The notes beneath the pieces are model-generated. The model saw only the letters and a list, made by a program, of their open reading frames with translations. It searched no databases and was not told where the DNA came from. This document shows, one piece after another, positions 1 through 13,900 of a stretch of DNA of 64,000 nucleotides; within the stretch, counting starts at the first letter, position 1; each line of letters starts with the position of its first letter. The position numbers and the translations under genes were made by a program. Where the stretch lies: positions 6,119,001-6,183,000 of the forward strand of contig NC_092570.1 in NCBI RefSeq assembly GCF_037975245.1, in the 5' to 3' direction. The stretch comes from Apostichopus japonicus. Taxonomy: Eukaryota; Echinodermata; Holothuroidea; Aspidochirotida; Stichopodidae.

Positions 1-594
1 GTTGTGCGAAGTGACCTGCTTCCAGTAGAATAGCTGTTGGATATGATTTAAGGGAGAAAAGAAACGTTAAGGGTGGGAAATAACGTGATTGCTATGGAAA
101 CTGAACATACTTTTTTTAAGGGAGGAGACTGTTATTCTGGTGTAGGACTAGGCTCTGACGGCATATTTTCGTTGTAGAATATAAGCAAAAGGAAGCTGTG
201 TTAGTATTGCAAAGGAAAATATACAATAACTAGAAATATCTCTTCCCACATAGCCTCCGAATCCCTTGATATATGTTATTTTATTTCACTAAAATCTCCT
301 AAATCATAAACTACATTTACTACCGTTGCTTCATTACCTAAATTAACTCTTTCCACATAGCCTATAGCCAATGTGCCTTCTCTCTTTCCTCTCCTTCTGA
401 ACGTTAGTTTCCTCCCCTGAAAAATGTTACTTTCCTGCCCTAAAAACGTTACTTTGCTCCCCTATGATTTAAAGGGGGGGGGGGAACTAATGTTTTCAGG
501 GGAGGAAAAAACTAATGGGAGCTATTCAAATCAAGAGTTAACAGTAATATATATAAATATTTCTTCATTCTAAGCAGCTAGCCTTTAGGCAGTC
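1..594. other. Upstream region of the RFX gene, no coding exon seen
   Basis: No coding exon was recognised before the proposed RFX start. The stretch is AT-rich and contains an imperfect inverted repeat. The left arm is at about 402-424 and reads roughly GTTAGTTTCCTCCCCTGAAA. The right arm is its complement at about 492-516. They enclose a G-run at 474-484. An untranslated first exon could lie here or left of the window, but nothing in the sequence fixes a transcription start. Confidence 0.45.
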
Positions 595-3500
595 ATGGAT
601 ATCGCAGGAATGGAATCCAATGATGCTAATCCCTCCAATGATGATGCTGGTCCATATGGTATAAGCTTTGAATCAGTTGGACAAATTCATCCTACCATCA
701 CAACAACTACTCAAGGTTGTTCAGACTTATTACATGTTTCAGTAATACGTGAAACCGAAGCCCTGTTATGCAGTGAATTATATAATGTATAACATTTGAC
801 ATCTCTTGTATAAAAAATACAGATGTTTAAGCAGTAGGCTATGCCATCATCAATGCAGCTGTATCGTATTAATCGTATTAACTTTTAGTGGTCATGAATA
901 TGTATGAATTCAACTCATCTATCTTTTATATTGAAATATCCTTGAGTTAGGTTTGATGTTATCTATGGTCCCTAATACTCTGACCGGGCATCTAATATTT
1001 GATGATGTCGACAGTTTGGGAGCCTGGCAAAGAGCATCAGTATTCCATTCCAAATTGTGTACAATTTATGTCCTTTCATCCATAGATAATTATAGTAGTA
1101 ACATGTTGTTCCACTAATAAATATGAAAACGAGAACATGATATTATTACATATGATTCTAAAAAAATCATTGTGAATGCTAAGTCAAATAAGAATTTGTG
1201 GATTAACAGTTATCTGTGATCCTCAGATATAAAAATGATAGGATAAGGCAGTGTCACGGCATGCATGTGCACTGATAAACGAATTACCATATTCTGAAAT
1301 AAGAAATATTCAGGACTAATATTGAAATATCTAATACAGAATTGTCTGTAGTTGCACGCTGATAAAACCGGCTTGCTGTTGCCATCGAATTCAAGATGAG
1401 AAACTGTAAGGACCTTGATACAGAGGCAGGAGTGGGCGTTTCCGGTAGTTTTCTCTTAGCCAAACGTGCGTGCATGTTTCTAGATCTGTGTGCATATGCA
1501 CATTCAGTATATAAGACGGCGGTGGAAATGTTCCACGATGATAGGTGATACCAGAAGAGTTTGTTGTCCGAATTGGAATCAAAATTATTCTGTCGATAAT
1601 GGGAACGCCCAAGGCTTCTGCTTCTTTTGCTAACTTCTGTTTTAAGGGCTGAAACCTGTGCGGGGATTTCTTTAATCTGCTCGCACAGCAGTTGTAATTT
1701 GCAAGCACGGCAATAGCAGAGTTGGATATGTAGAGTAAGTGATAAAGTCACACGAACTGATTTGAAATGATGTAACGTTGGAAAGGAATTTTCCCTTTTT
1801 GCTTGTTAAGAATTTTAACGTCTATAGACTTGAAGAAAAAAGTACAACTTATGTCTTGGCTTGAAAATGCTAGTTTAATATTTACCTTCATTTGCAAGGT
1901 TTGCGTCCCTCATAGAAGAAAGCAAAACTAAGAAAAATACACACACACACATCAACATTAAGATCAATTGGTCAGTTAATGATTAAATAACAGATTTATG
2001 ATTTGTACTGTCCTAGGGACTAGTCCGTTGGAAGACGCCTGTTCCCTGCTGTTCACACAACAGAAATTGACTACTACCAGTGATCATTGTGCATTCCCTA
2101 GTCTGGAGCAGGCTTCACATACCCACAAGTGGTAAGTATAGACTATAAGCTTGTGAATCTAATTATTAAAGCAAACTTTGTGACATTCTAGTGTCAGTTT
2201 ATAAGTTTATATATTTGTTTGATTAATGTTATAAGGTATTTGCAGATTGGCAAAGCTGTTAGTAGTGCTGAAGGTACTAATATCATTTCTGAGAGTATCT
2301 GTCAATAGCATAAACAGTGGAGAGCAGGGTATGGAGGAGGGTGGGGGGGGGAGGCACAGGTAAGAGGAAAGGTGAAGGAAAGAAACTGCAGTTATATACA
2401 GCATGTTCTTTACAACTTAGTTTCCCAGATAGAGAACTCTGTAGTTTATACCCCACTACAAATAATTGCACAAGTGACTTGCACCTGTGATTAATTTTCC
2501 TGCATTTGAAAGAATTTTTTCCATCTCCAATAGCACAATGTCGACATTCTTTTTTCCCATTTCTTCTTCTTCTCTGATAGGCTAAGCAGTAACTATGAAC
2601 TCAGTGATGGATATTCCTTGCCTAAAAGTTTAATTTACAACCACTACCTTGGTTTTTGTCAGCAGAGAGATTTCACTCCAGTCAATACAGCCTGCTTTGG
2701 AAAGGTATATGTCTGAAAGCATGGGCGGCGATCATGGGGGGGACGGGGGGACATGTCCCCCCCAATATTTTAGGTGGGGGGGATATAGTATCTAATATCC
2801 CCCCCAATATTTGGTGGCATAGTTTTTTTTAAGCATATGTTTTGTATTTTTTTTATGATATCGCTAGTAATTTCAAAATAGAAAATGCTAAGATGCAACT
2901 TACAAGGCCTGAGAAGTGCCATTTCCAGCGATCTGGGAGACATTTTCGGCCAAAATTTTCTTTTGCGCTTGGCGCCAACTTATGGTGGCGCTACGCTTAG
3001 AAAGTCTGGGTACAAGCTTTGCCCCTCCCTTGGCAAATTCCTCGCAAGGCGCCTGTCTAACCCTGTCACAATTTGTTACTATATATGACCGAAAGTAGTA
3101 CTTTTTTTTTCGAAATGAATAGCTAGACGGACCGCATCCGTAATGAAATTTGGTTTGCATCTTGTGTATGAGTACGTACAATCATATATATGATGCACAT
3201 CGATATGGGTTCACTGGGTTTCCATTTGGCCTGTTTCCTACAAGATTTCTAACCACAGGTGCGTAGCCAGGGGAGGAGGGGGGTGAAGGGTGGAGACCGC
3301 CCTCCCCTCGAGCATATTTGTTTGGTATTTTCTATGATATCGAAGTTTTATAGTAGCCGTTATAAGAGGTTTTAATATTTGTACACCAATAATTTAACTG
3401 TGTCTGAATTTTCGAAAATTCCTTGACCAACATTCTTCATCATACTTCCCTCTACTCGTGCAAATTAGACCGTTCTGTTAGGGGTTGAGGTTTTTTTTTC

Positions 3501-4931
3501 TATATTGGTGGTCCATGGATGAAATTTTGTGCAACATTATGGGTATGTTTTGAAGTGAATTTATTATTCAAATTCTGGACAAATAATGGGCTTATGACCT
3601 TGCAAAGTGGGGCTGACGGGTATTGTGGGGCGTTACGTAGAATTACCTACAAAAGCAATGATCCACAGGAGATGCGATGAGGTCGAACATGATGTGTGGC
3701 TGGTGATAATCTTGGAAAAAGGTTATGAATGAAAAAAAAACTATTAGGAAAACTTGGTTCTCAGGCAAAAGTGTACATCTGGTTGGTCATTTTCAAGCCC
3801 GAGAAGTGCCATTTCCGGTGATCTGGGGGGCTATCAAAACCAGAAATTTTCTTGTACGCTGCGCGCCAACCAATGGTGGCGCTCCGCTTTGATAGTAATT
3901 AGCCGGCTTCCAAGCAAATGTCCCCCCCAATATTTGAAACAGATCGCCGCCCCTGTCTGAAAGAAACATATTTTCTTGTAGTTTTTTTCGGGGGGATTAG
4001 TTTTGATGTCAAATACTCTCTAGGCTTAAATGTCCAGAGTACTGTTATTATTTCTGATATTAAAGTAACCTTTGACTCTACAAAGGAATGGGGAGGGGGG
4101 AAAAGGTGTGAAATTTTCTTTAATGAGGATTCACATAGCAAATCACTTTGGCACTGGGCATGGATGATAGATGTTAAACCTGTCCCGAAACATTTCAAAA
4201 ACTCACCACACGCTGGTAGTGTTTTGGGAACGGAAAGGGGAAGGCATGATGGAGTGCTAATCAGTTAAAACAGTTTCATGAGTGGAATTTGTCTGATCTG
4301 AAGTGTAGGCTGTACACATCTGTAACTTATAACAGCATCGCACATTGTAATCTTAAATCTCTAGGTGATACGACACGCCTTTCCGCAGTTGACGACCCGG
4401 CGCCTGGGATCCCGAGGTCAATCCAAGTACCACTATTATGGAGTCAAAGTAAGAACTGCTTCAGTAGACATTTTTGGAACTTCTGATGCCAAACAGATTG
4501 GCGGACCTCTTAGTTCCGGCACAACGGAGAGGCCTTCGCCGCTGATGAGGAGCGTACAGAATAGAGAGGCATTCAAGCAGCAAGTGAGCTATAATTCTGA
4601 AGCGTGCGATATTTCTTTGAATTCCCTAGATAATTGTTTGTGCATATATGCTTGAAATGGTTGAGGGTGTTAACTTTAAGCATGGTTACTTGGTAATCTT
4701 CAGAAAAGTGCACCATTGTCTTTCAAATGCCGGCTCACTTCAAAATGAGTAATTTCTAGTTATCGACATGAAGACTGCAGAATTATTTCATATCAGGGAT
4801 CTTTTTTTTGGGGGGGGGGGGGTGTTCTGGTATCACAAAGCCAAATTGTATATGAATTGCAAAAACGCGGATTTCCGATTTTTTTTCTCGTAATTCGCGT
4901 TTTTTATTATATTTTATTTTTTTTTTGATTT

Positions 4932-4975
<44 letters not shown>

Positions 4976-7900
4976 CGAACATGCTGGACTGTGAAGGGAA
5001 GGAACACCGAATTTGACCAGTGGTGGAATCAAGTAGCACAAAGCAAGCAAAAAAGCCTTGTTTTGGTTCAAAAAAGCTAATGGATAAATTATACAAGCAG
5101 AAATTCCACACTTTTTTGGCGAGTTACGTGATGTGATACATTCCATCTAGAGTCCACCATTTTGCATCTAAGCCCTCCTTACCTGACAAAAAATTTCTAA
5201 AGGGGAGGGGGACACCCCCTCCCCTTAAACCCCTCCCCCAGGACGGCTATCGATAAATTTCAGATTTTTTTTCCCCGGCTCAGTCTCATCCCTGAAAATG
5301 TCAACCATGAACATGTCAAAAGTGATAGACAAGATGTTAACAAATAATAATGTAACATCCCATCAATTTAGTTTCTAGTGAAGACAGAAAATAGAGGAAA
5401 TAATCATGCATAGATCAGAGAGGCAAGAGACTCACTTTTATCGACCATGCTGTATAATGAAAGTTGATAAAACGTTTAAAAGCTGGTAGTACCCATTGTG
5501 ATCTAATGTCTCACTGACCACACAGGAAGCAGCCAAGTGATATCATGCCCTTGTTTTTTTTTCTTGTTTTTCTTCATCAACTTTAATACTCACCCCCCCC
5601 CCTCCTTATCCCCAGGAAACTCACTCTGAGGCATCAGATTTGTTGCCTGCCCCACATTTGGAAGTATCAGTTACATCTCGTGTTTCATATAGAATTTTAT
5701 GATATAGTGTGCATATACTTTAAGTATACCATCAGGAACACCTGTCTTACAGCTCAGTGTAGGATTGCAGAAAATGATGGTTGTCTATGCTATATTTGTC
5801 CTTATTCTCAAGGCCTATATACACTAATAAAAGTATATAGCCAGTGATATTATTTGACTACAGCCTTGAAGGTAGTTTTTGTGAAAGACCTTGTGCACAG
5901 ATAGGGAGAATTTGACTTCACAATTTTTTTTTTCAAACTTGTTGTATTGAACCCAACAGTGGCCTTTTCAACTGGATTATTCAATTTTTTAACTGAAAAG
6001 TATTTAAGTGAGAGATTTAGTTTTAAACCAGCTGTCCATGTGTATGTTTTTTCTCTCACATTTAACATGAATGTAAGGCAGTGATAGTTACATATAGGGC
6101 TATTAATACCACCTACAGTATGTTAAACTCTATTATAGACTGGATTTATTTCCAAGAAGTCAATAGATACTTTCAGATGGTTCAATTGGTTTATACTACT
6201 CTGCAACAATCTCTTGTTGTAGTTTAGCATAATATGTATTAATTTTACACAATGTGCTCTTTGCAGAGCAACTTAGGTGACTTTCATGTTTATGTACTGT
6301 TTAGAAAAATGAATTGTGATAAGTCCATGCAGGTGTGCAAAAATTATAATACCTTTCATTTTGTTTTCATTGTTGAAAGATGTTTAGCTTCAAGTAGGAG
6401 TGTTATAGGAGTGTTAGCTCAGTGGTTAACGCTGGTGCCTTTCAATCATTAGGCCCCGAGTTGGAGTCACTCCAAGATTAATGTATGTCGTCCAGTCACA
6501 GAGTTGTTGACAATTCATAATCATGGATGTTAAATATGAATGTAAGAGACTGACTTCCGTCAGCTTGTGGCTTTGATAAGCCAATGATGGCTTCTTCGCC
6601 AGTTCCTGCTTGCAGGAGTACCTAAAAAGACATACATACATACACCCATACAAGTATACACCAGAGGCCATGTTTTTTTCTAGGACTTGCATACAGAAAA
6701 CTGTGCATGGTTGCAGCTAATTATCACAAGTGATATTCAGTTTTAGTCTGCTAATAATTCAAGGAGGTTGTATAATTATAGTTTTTTTCTATTAACCAGT
6801 TCATTCTTATTTCTACTTGCCTGTTTCTACTTTTATAGACAGTGTGCACAACACAAAATAATACTGAAGAATTGAGTTTTGTTTTTCCTGTGTAAAGGAT
6901 AGAATTGGAATACTTTGGTGGCAGTATTAACCAGGGATTGACAATTAACAGCTTATTTCCTTAACAAATAAATTTCATTACATATGTTTGTTGATATTTC
7001 ATTCATATTAAAGCAATTAGCGGGGGTTTTACAATATCCACCGCAAATAGGTTCAGCTCTGATATGGGCCAGTAGCACTTTGTTGCCAGAATTTCCAGAT
7101 GCTTCAGATCTCAAGGATACGTCTCAAGTCTCAGTCGGTCAGGTATGTAGTATGTCTTACATGTATTCAAAAAAGTCCATTCTTTGATCTGTGCTTCAGT
7201 GATACATAATTTTAAATGCTATCATGTGTCTGTCAAGCATTGGTTGATATTGCGGGTAAGTATATTATTGAATTATGTTCAGTGCATTTTTATTTCTATT
7301 AAAGTTGAATGCCGAGTGAGTGTGAATTAAGGTTGGTAGAAGGGAGATAAACTATGTACCTGCTTGATACAGCTGATGTGTGTGGAAATGTATGATATAG
7401 TGATATATACATACCATGTGTCTGTCAAGCAGTGGTTGATATTGTGGGTAAGTATACCTTGAATTATGTTCTGTGTTTTATTTCTATTAAAATTGAATGT
7501 TGAGGGAGAGTGAAGAGGGATAGAGGGGTAGAGTGGAGGGGGGGCAGATAAAATGTGTATGCTTACAACTGATGTACTTGGAATTGAGCTCTATCACTTT
7601 CATGTACTAAAGTTAAAATATGGGGCGGGGGGGGGCGGAAGGGTGATGGTTTGATTAATGTGGGCAGATATATCCCCATGCACTTCTTTCTGATATTATC
7701 TGACTGTTGGTGTTTCTGAAAGTGAATACATACATATATATACTGTCCAATCGCTGACTTTTTAACCAATTCTGTGGTAAGCAGAAGCAGTTCACATACA
7801 AATTAAGTGTATTAGCGCCAACATACTCTGACCTTATGTAGTAGTCAAACTCGCGAGATTGTATCTAAGCATTTCACAAGTCACACTGTAATTTTTTTTT

Positions 7901-10900
7901 TTTTTTTTTGTTCATGTCAAAAATGTCTACCCAAAGTATAAAAATATACTTTAGCATTAAAAATATTGATTAGATTATTGCATTAATATTTTGCAACACA
8001 TGTTCAGAATATCTTTCACTTAGAACTCAAACAGGAAGTATCAGCACGAGGTACAGATATATATAGCATAGGGCAAACAAGGCTGGCATGATTTGTGGAT
8101 AAGAATCAGGGTTACACCATTGGCTATGGTCTTTAACTTGTAAGGCTAATTAAAAACCTAATCATGTCTCTTTTAGAACTTGTTACTGATAAGTTGGAAA
8201 GAATGTGCTGTTTGTTTTCCATGTTTGGTTTGAACCAGGCTGGAAAAGTTGAGCATTATATTTCATAATTTAAAACACTACCAGTCATTTAGTTCTTATT
8301 TGACTTTATGTAGTCTATAATGTGTTACTTGGAACAGATCAAATGTTGACTTTATTAGCAAAAATTGTTTGGTAGAAATACAAACAAAAGACAGCTTTTT
8401 CAATATCATAGAACCAATATTTAAGTCATTTTTTTCATATATTTCCTGACGAACCTTTGTTGATGTCACTTGCAAATGTTTTACATATTTGCTATGAAAA
8501 CAAAGGAGAAGTAAAAATGGAAGCCACCTGCTAATACCCATATTTTGTTTAAATTTTTTTTTTTAAATCTTTGGAAATATCTCTAAAAACTCTATGTTTG
8601 ACAATAGAAATACAATTTATTTTCTAGAATTATAAACAATTATTATTTTTTTTTTTAAATATCTGGTTCTCAGGTGAACTACCTGATAACCTCATATCGG
8701 TCACACTGCATACAAGTACTGGAGACGGTTCTGCGTGGAGGGCTGAGTGATGTAAGTTTTAATAATTTAAAAGCATTGCAGACTCTCCCCAAACCGCGTG
8801 CCGCGCTCTGAAAAAGTTAACTTTCCGTTGCTTGCAAGGGAAGTTTTTTGCTTGTCGCTACAAAATGCAGACAGTACTGAAACGTGATACCTTGTTATCT
8901 TCAGCTGGACCTGAGATGTCCATCGCTGTAAAGTTGACTGTACACTAGTGTCTCATTACCGAAGGTAGCAATTAAGCTGTGTGCGTATTTTCTGGGATCC
9001 ATGGTGGTGTTTAACAGTTATGTTACAACTCATTCGAAACTAGGTCAGATTACCCGCATTAGACGTTTCTCTTTGCGCGAGTCTGCACACCCTTTAAGCC
9101 TTTGCCCTATTTGCAAATGCAGCCAGTCAAATTTCGATACATGTGACTTTATTGCTTTTTCAAGTTAGCCTTCTTAGCAACAATCTAGCAAGTTGACCCT
9201 TATCTAAAGTCAGAAACCTGTCTGGTCCTGGGTTTCTCATAGCTTTAGAGGGACTTTGTGATGAAGGCCAAGGTTGACTTTGTTAACAAACTTACAGGAA
9301 TTTATTCTGCATGATTTCAGAGCCATGATCACATCCTGATAGCATTTTAAATGGCAAAGACATTTATGAAGTTTTCTTCAAATTTGGTGATAGTTTGTTA
9401 ATTTTTGCATCTGGCAACAACAGAGTGAAGGGATGTCATCATGACCATCGGAGCTGTAAATTTCGTTGTTTGTTTCTTCTAATGTTTGAATCATTTATCG
9501 ACAGAGCAAATAACTATATTTTGGTGACTTCTCCCTGTCAGCATAAATTTACTTTAAACAACAGCCATTATATCTTACATACAGTAACTGAGTCTGGGCA
9601 TTTAAAAGACTTAATTAAAGGTATCTATTACCACTGTATATAATTCTCCCAAGAACGAGTAAATAGCTGCTTACTTACATTTATTTCTGTCCTTCTCTAT
9701 AGGTTGGATTCTTGATAGAGCATTTTTGGCAACATCTGAACGAGTCGTTTCGTAGCATGTTGGGCCACGTCTGCCTGACTGATACAATCGCAGTATGCGA
9801 TACACACCTTTATCACACGGTCGTGGCGGTACTCATCCCTGGTGCGGTTCAGCCTCTCCCATCCAAGCAAGTTTTTTTGGCAACCTTTAGAGTTAAAAAA
9901 TGTATATATAAATGTTTGAAAGCTGCTTGTTTATACCTCCACCACTCTTGCCGATCAACGACGTTTTTATTACATTTTCTAAAACCATGTTTGGTTACAA
10001 TGTTAGTGAAAGATTATTGACTGTGTAGCTCTGTGTATGGTATCAGTGTAGTAAAGTACATGTTCATGGCAATCGACTGAATGGCAGTCTAAGAATTGCT
10101 TTGACCGATTTTGTCTCAAAAGGATGTACTGCTAAATATATATATTGAGGAAACACTTTCCAATACATAAAGCAAAATTTTCCAGATCTGTTTCGGTAAT
10201 TTGCTGAACAGAATTTTGTCTCATTATCTTGCGAAAAGAGAAAAGGGGAAATGCTTTAAATAAATATCCCAGCAGATGTTATTTTCTTCCACAATATATT
10301 AAACTGAAAATGAATCACTGTCCAGAAATGTTTAAACAGTTGATAAATTTCTTTGGATTAACAAAATATTTTACAAACGATAATTTTCCTTTATTTTTAA
10401 AGCTTGTTGAGAGTCATTCGAAACTTTGCCTGCTGTTACGAGGAACAAGTAGAAAAAGCCTTGAGGGGACTTCCCCAACGTATCATTGATGTCAAACTGT
10501 CAGGTGAGAAACCAATAATTACCAGCATGACACATATAAAATTGTTTTTATTTGGTCGTTTTCAATAAGAAGTTATATCGACCGTGTCACTTTTATTTTA
10601 TCGGTAAGCGTGCATCTTCTCATACGGACCGATTCGAAACAACCTTCGCAATAGCGTAGAGCAAGTAACAACAAAATATAATATTCTCGTAACAAAATAT
10701 AATATTCTTGTAACAAAATATAATATTCTCGTGAAAAGTAATAAATTTTTACACTTAAGGTGTGATATGCCGTCTTCTTCGTTACATTTGTTCATTCTTC
10801 ATGTCATTAGAGCTTTTGTGAAACAAGTATATAGGAGGTTGTTAGTTGGACAAAATTACATAATTTCACTGATGAATGAATATTTGACATCATGGAATTA

Positions 10901-13900
10901 TGGAGAGCCAAATAGTATTTAACATTTTTTAAGAAGTGAGGTTTTTCTTTTCCTATTTCTAATTTTTTTATATGGTTCGGAATACGTTGGTTGTTAAGAT
11001 AGCATTGGAGATAGTAAAACTGACTGCGTAAAAGGGACTATGGTAGATTTATGCCGTCGAGGGTGACCACTTTAAACTAGTTACAAATCAAAAGTTTTCA
11101 ATTCCTTTCAATTTGTATTCCACTGTATACTGATGAGAAAGATGTTCATTTCTCATCAATTTAATGATATATCTTTCTTAACCAGCTCAAGTAGAGCTGA
11201 TAATGGAGTACATGGTAACTTAAATACCAAACACTCCCTCGATCTCTCTCTCCGTCCATATCAGTCGCGAAGCAGTTTGTCCAGATGCTACACCGTAAGA
11301 CGACTCTAGCCCACCTGGCTCAGGCATCGAGATGCATCCTCAGTACTGAGGGCTCTTTGCAACAGATGCGGGACGACTGGGAGAAGAGGACAGAGCACGA
11401 CCCAGTCTGCGCTCAAGTGGCTTGGAGCTCTTGTGATGATTGGGGCATGCAGAAGGACTTCATTATCAACAGTAAGACAGTATCATTCGTACCCCCAAAA
11501 CACAAATTCATTCCATTTGCAGTTAGCGCTCTTTTTATAGGGTCCCATTGCTTGTTTGCTTTCCTGTTTAGTATTTCTTCTTCGTAATGTTTTGCCTCTC
11601 AACATTGTGCAAGTTGCAATCGTTATATTTGAATAGTATCATTGTACGTTTTGTCTCTGCAGTTGCACTGTATGTAATTGATATTGTTATGTATCATTAA
11701 AACTAAAGATAGGAAAATAATAAATTGTTAGGCAATGATTGAGTTGTATTGTAATACTAAAGAACCCACAAAATTATCATGTCTATTTGTATAAATGTCA
11801 AATGAGTCAATAAAAGAGATGGGAAAAAAAGTATCATTCGTACCCCAAAACACAAAATAATGTCATCTGTAAAGTCCTGTAGAAGCGTTCACCACCGGTC
11901 AATACTTCCTGCTCACCTTATCGCTGATGCATTGGGCCATTTCCAGTGCGCGATCCATTTCCCACCTATAATGACCATGTAGATTTATAATTAGGAGAAT
12001 AAAATTTAGTCTCTGAAAATGAGCTTCCTCACTTTTGCAGTCTTACCTTTCTTACTCTGATCCTGTAATCCATTGCATCTACTTTCAAATTTTAAACAAA
12101 TTTTCAATCTTGGTGTCTTCAGAGGTATAAGAATTTTTCACATTGTTTTGATCATATTTTAACACAAATGTTTAAGTTATTATTTACAAGGTACTTTGGG
12201 TCATGGGGGGGATGGGGGGACATGTCCCTCCAATACTTTAGGTGGGGGATATAGTTTCTAATATCCCCCCCAATATTTGGTGGCAAAGATATTTTTGTGT
12301 GGCTTTTTTTTGGAGGGATGAAAGTTGCTACGCGCCTGCACCCAAGCAAAGGTCTCCCCAATATTTGAAACAAATCGCCACCCCTGCTTTGGGTTAGGTG
12401 GACATGAAAATTATGATACATCTCAATAATCAATGGTGTCATAATTTTATTGCTTAAAGAGAATTTTTTTTCCTGATTACAAATTCGTGAATATATTGCA
12501 AACAGTTCTCATGCCCTGTATATGGGGTCACAAGACTCCTCTTAAACAAAAAAAAACAAACATGTCATCTATTCTTTGATAACAAACCTAGTATACCACA
12601 CAGGACCTCTCGCGAGATTGATCAGGGGTTTAAACTTCTTTATTATTATTATTTATAAAACATTTTTTTTTTAAATTTTTGTTATTGTTTTTTATTAGAA
12701 TTGGAGAGCTATGCAAAGCTTTTAGAAGATGGACACACAGTGGAGGACCATATTCATTGGTTGGAAATGCTGGTCAAAGAGAAAGTGGATCAAGTAAGTT
12801 CTACGTACATCGCTGTTTAAATCAACGGTCAGCAGATTATGACGTGTGCCCCCAAAATTAAATAGGAACGTGAAAAAATAAATTTAAAAATATCATTATC
12901 ATTATTATTCTTTAGTAGCTTGGAAAAATAAGACAAGTAATTCCCTTAACCGCTGAATTGGATTTTTTAGTTGTCTATTCAGTTATATCAATAAAACAAA
13001 TAGTGAGGTTCAGTGATGATGTCATGGTTTATAATTTGGCTGATTCTGTTTGTTTATATAATAATAATAATAATAAAGTTCTTAATATAGCGCCAACTAC
13101 CAAAAGGCCTCTAGGCGCTTTACAAAACCTAAAACAAATAAAAAAAGACAGAGAAATCAAAGGAATAAAAAGTCTAGAAAACACATAAACGCAAGTTAAA
13201 CAGTATGTAAAATAGGAACACAAAAATCTAAAAACACGAGAAGACTATATAACAGACCAAAACCTATAAAAAACAAAACAAAGGATAAGCAGGTAAAATA
13301 GAGTTGTACAAAAGTAAACGTTTAGATAAAAACACAAGTATATAAAAGTGACAAAATCACGTTGAGAAACTTTATGGATTAGTTTCAGCCGATTTAGCCG
13401 ACAATGTATTTATTGGAAGGCTGGTCAACACTGGCAGCAAAGAACCAAAGTTACATCATGTTCTGAACCGATGCAAAATCTTCGTTAAAGTGGGTCAGTC
13501 ATGGATATGTTTGCAGCCTTGTTTTCTGTTACTATCAATTATCTCTTCCCTGAGAATTATTGTTGGTCTTATCTGACCATCATTGAAGGTTCACGTAGGA
13601 ATTTAAGGTGATTAGAACCTTTAGAAATTACTTTTGAAAATGCTCTTAAGAAATTTACCTTGCTAAATTTTTGGGTTGGATAAGGGGAGGGTTGGGAGTT
13701 TGCAGATAAGTTGGATGTCCTTTTAGTCCGAAAATTTTATCGCTTTCATTGCTCATTCTTAAGAAGAAACTATTTCTTTTCGTTAGATTGAAAAAGAGAG
13801 TGAAAAGATTGAAGCATTGAAGTCCCTTATTCTGCAATGGAGCTACTTATCACATCTGATTGTACGAGACCAGACTCTGAGGAGTGCCGCTAGCTTTGGT

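Noticed and set aside
552-559. TATAAATA as an RFX TATA box
   Set aside because: It lies only about 36 bases before the start codon, leaving almost no 5'UTR, and the area is generally AT-rich.
4907-5146. Lysine-run open frames on the minus strand
   Set aside because: They come from the poly(T) tract.
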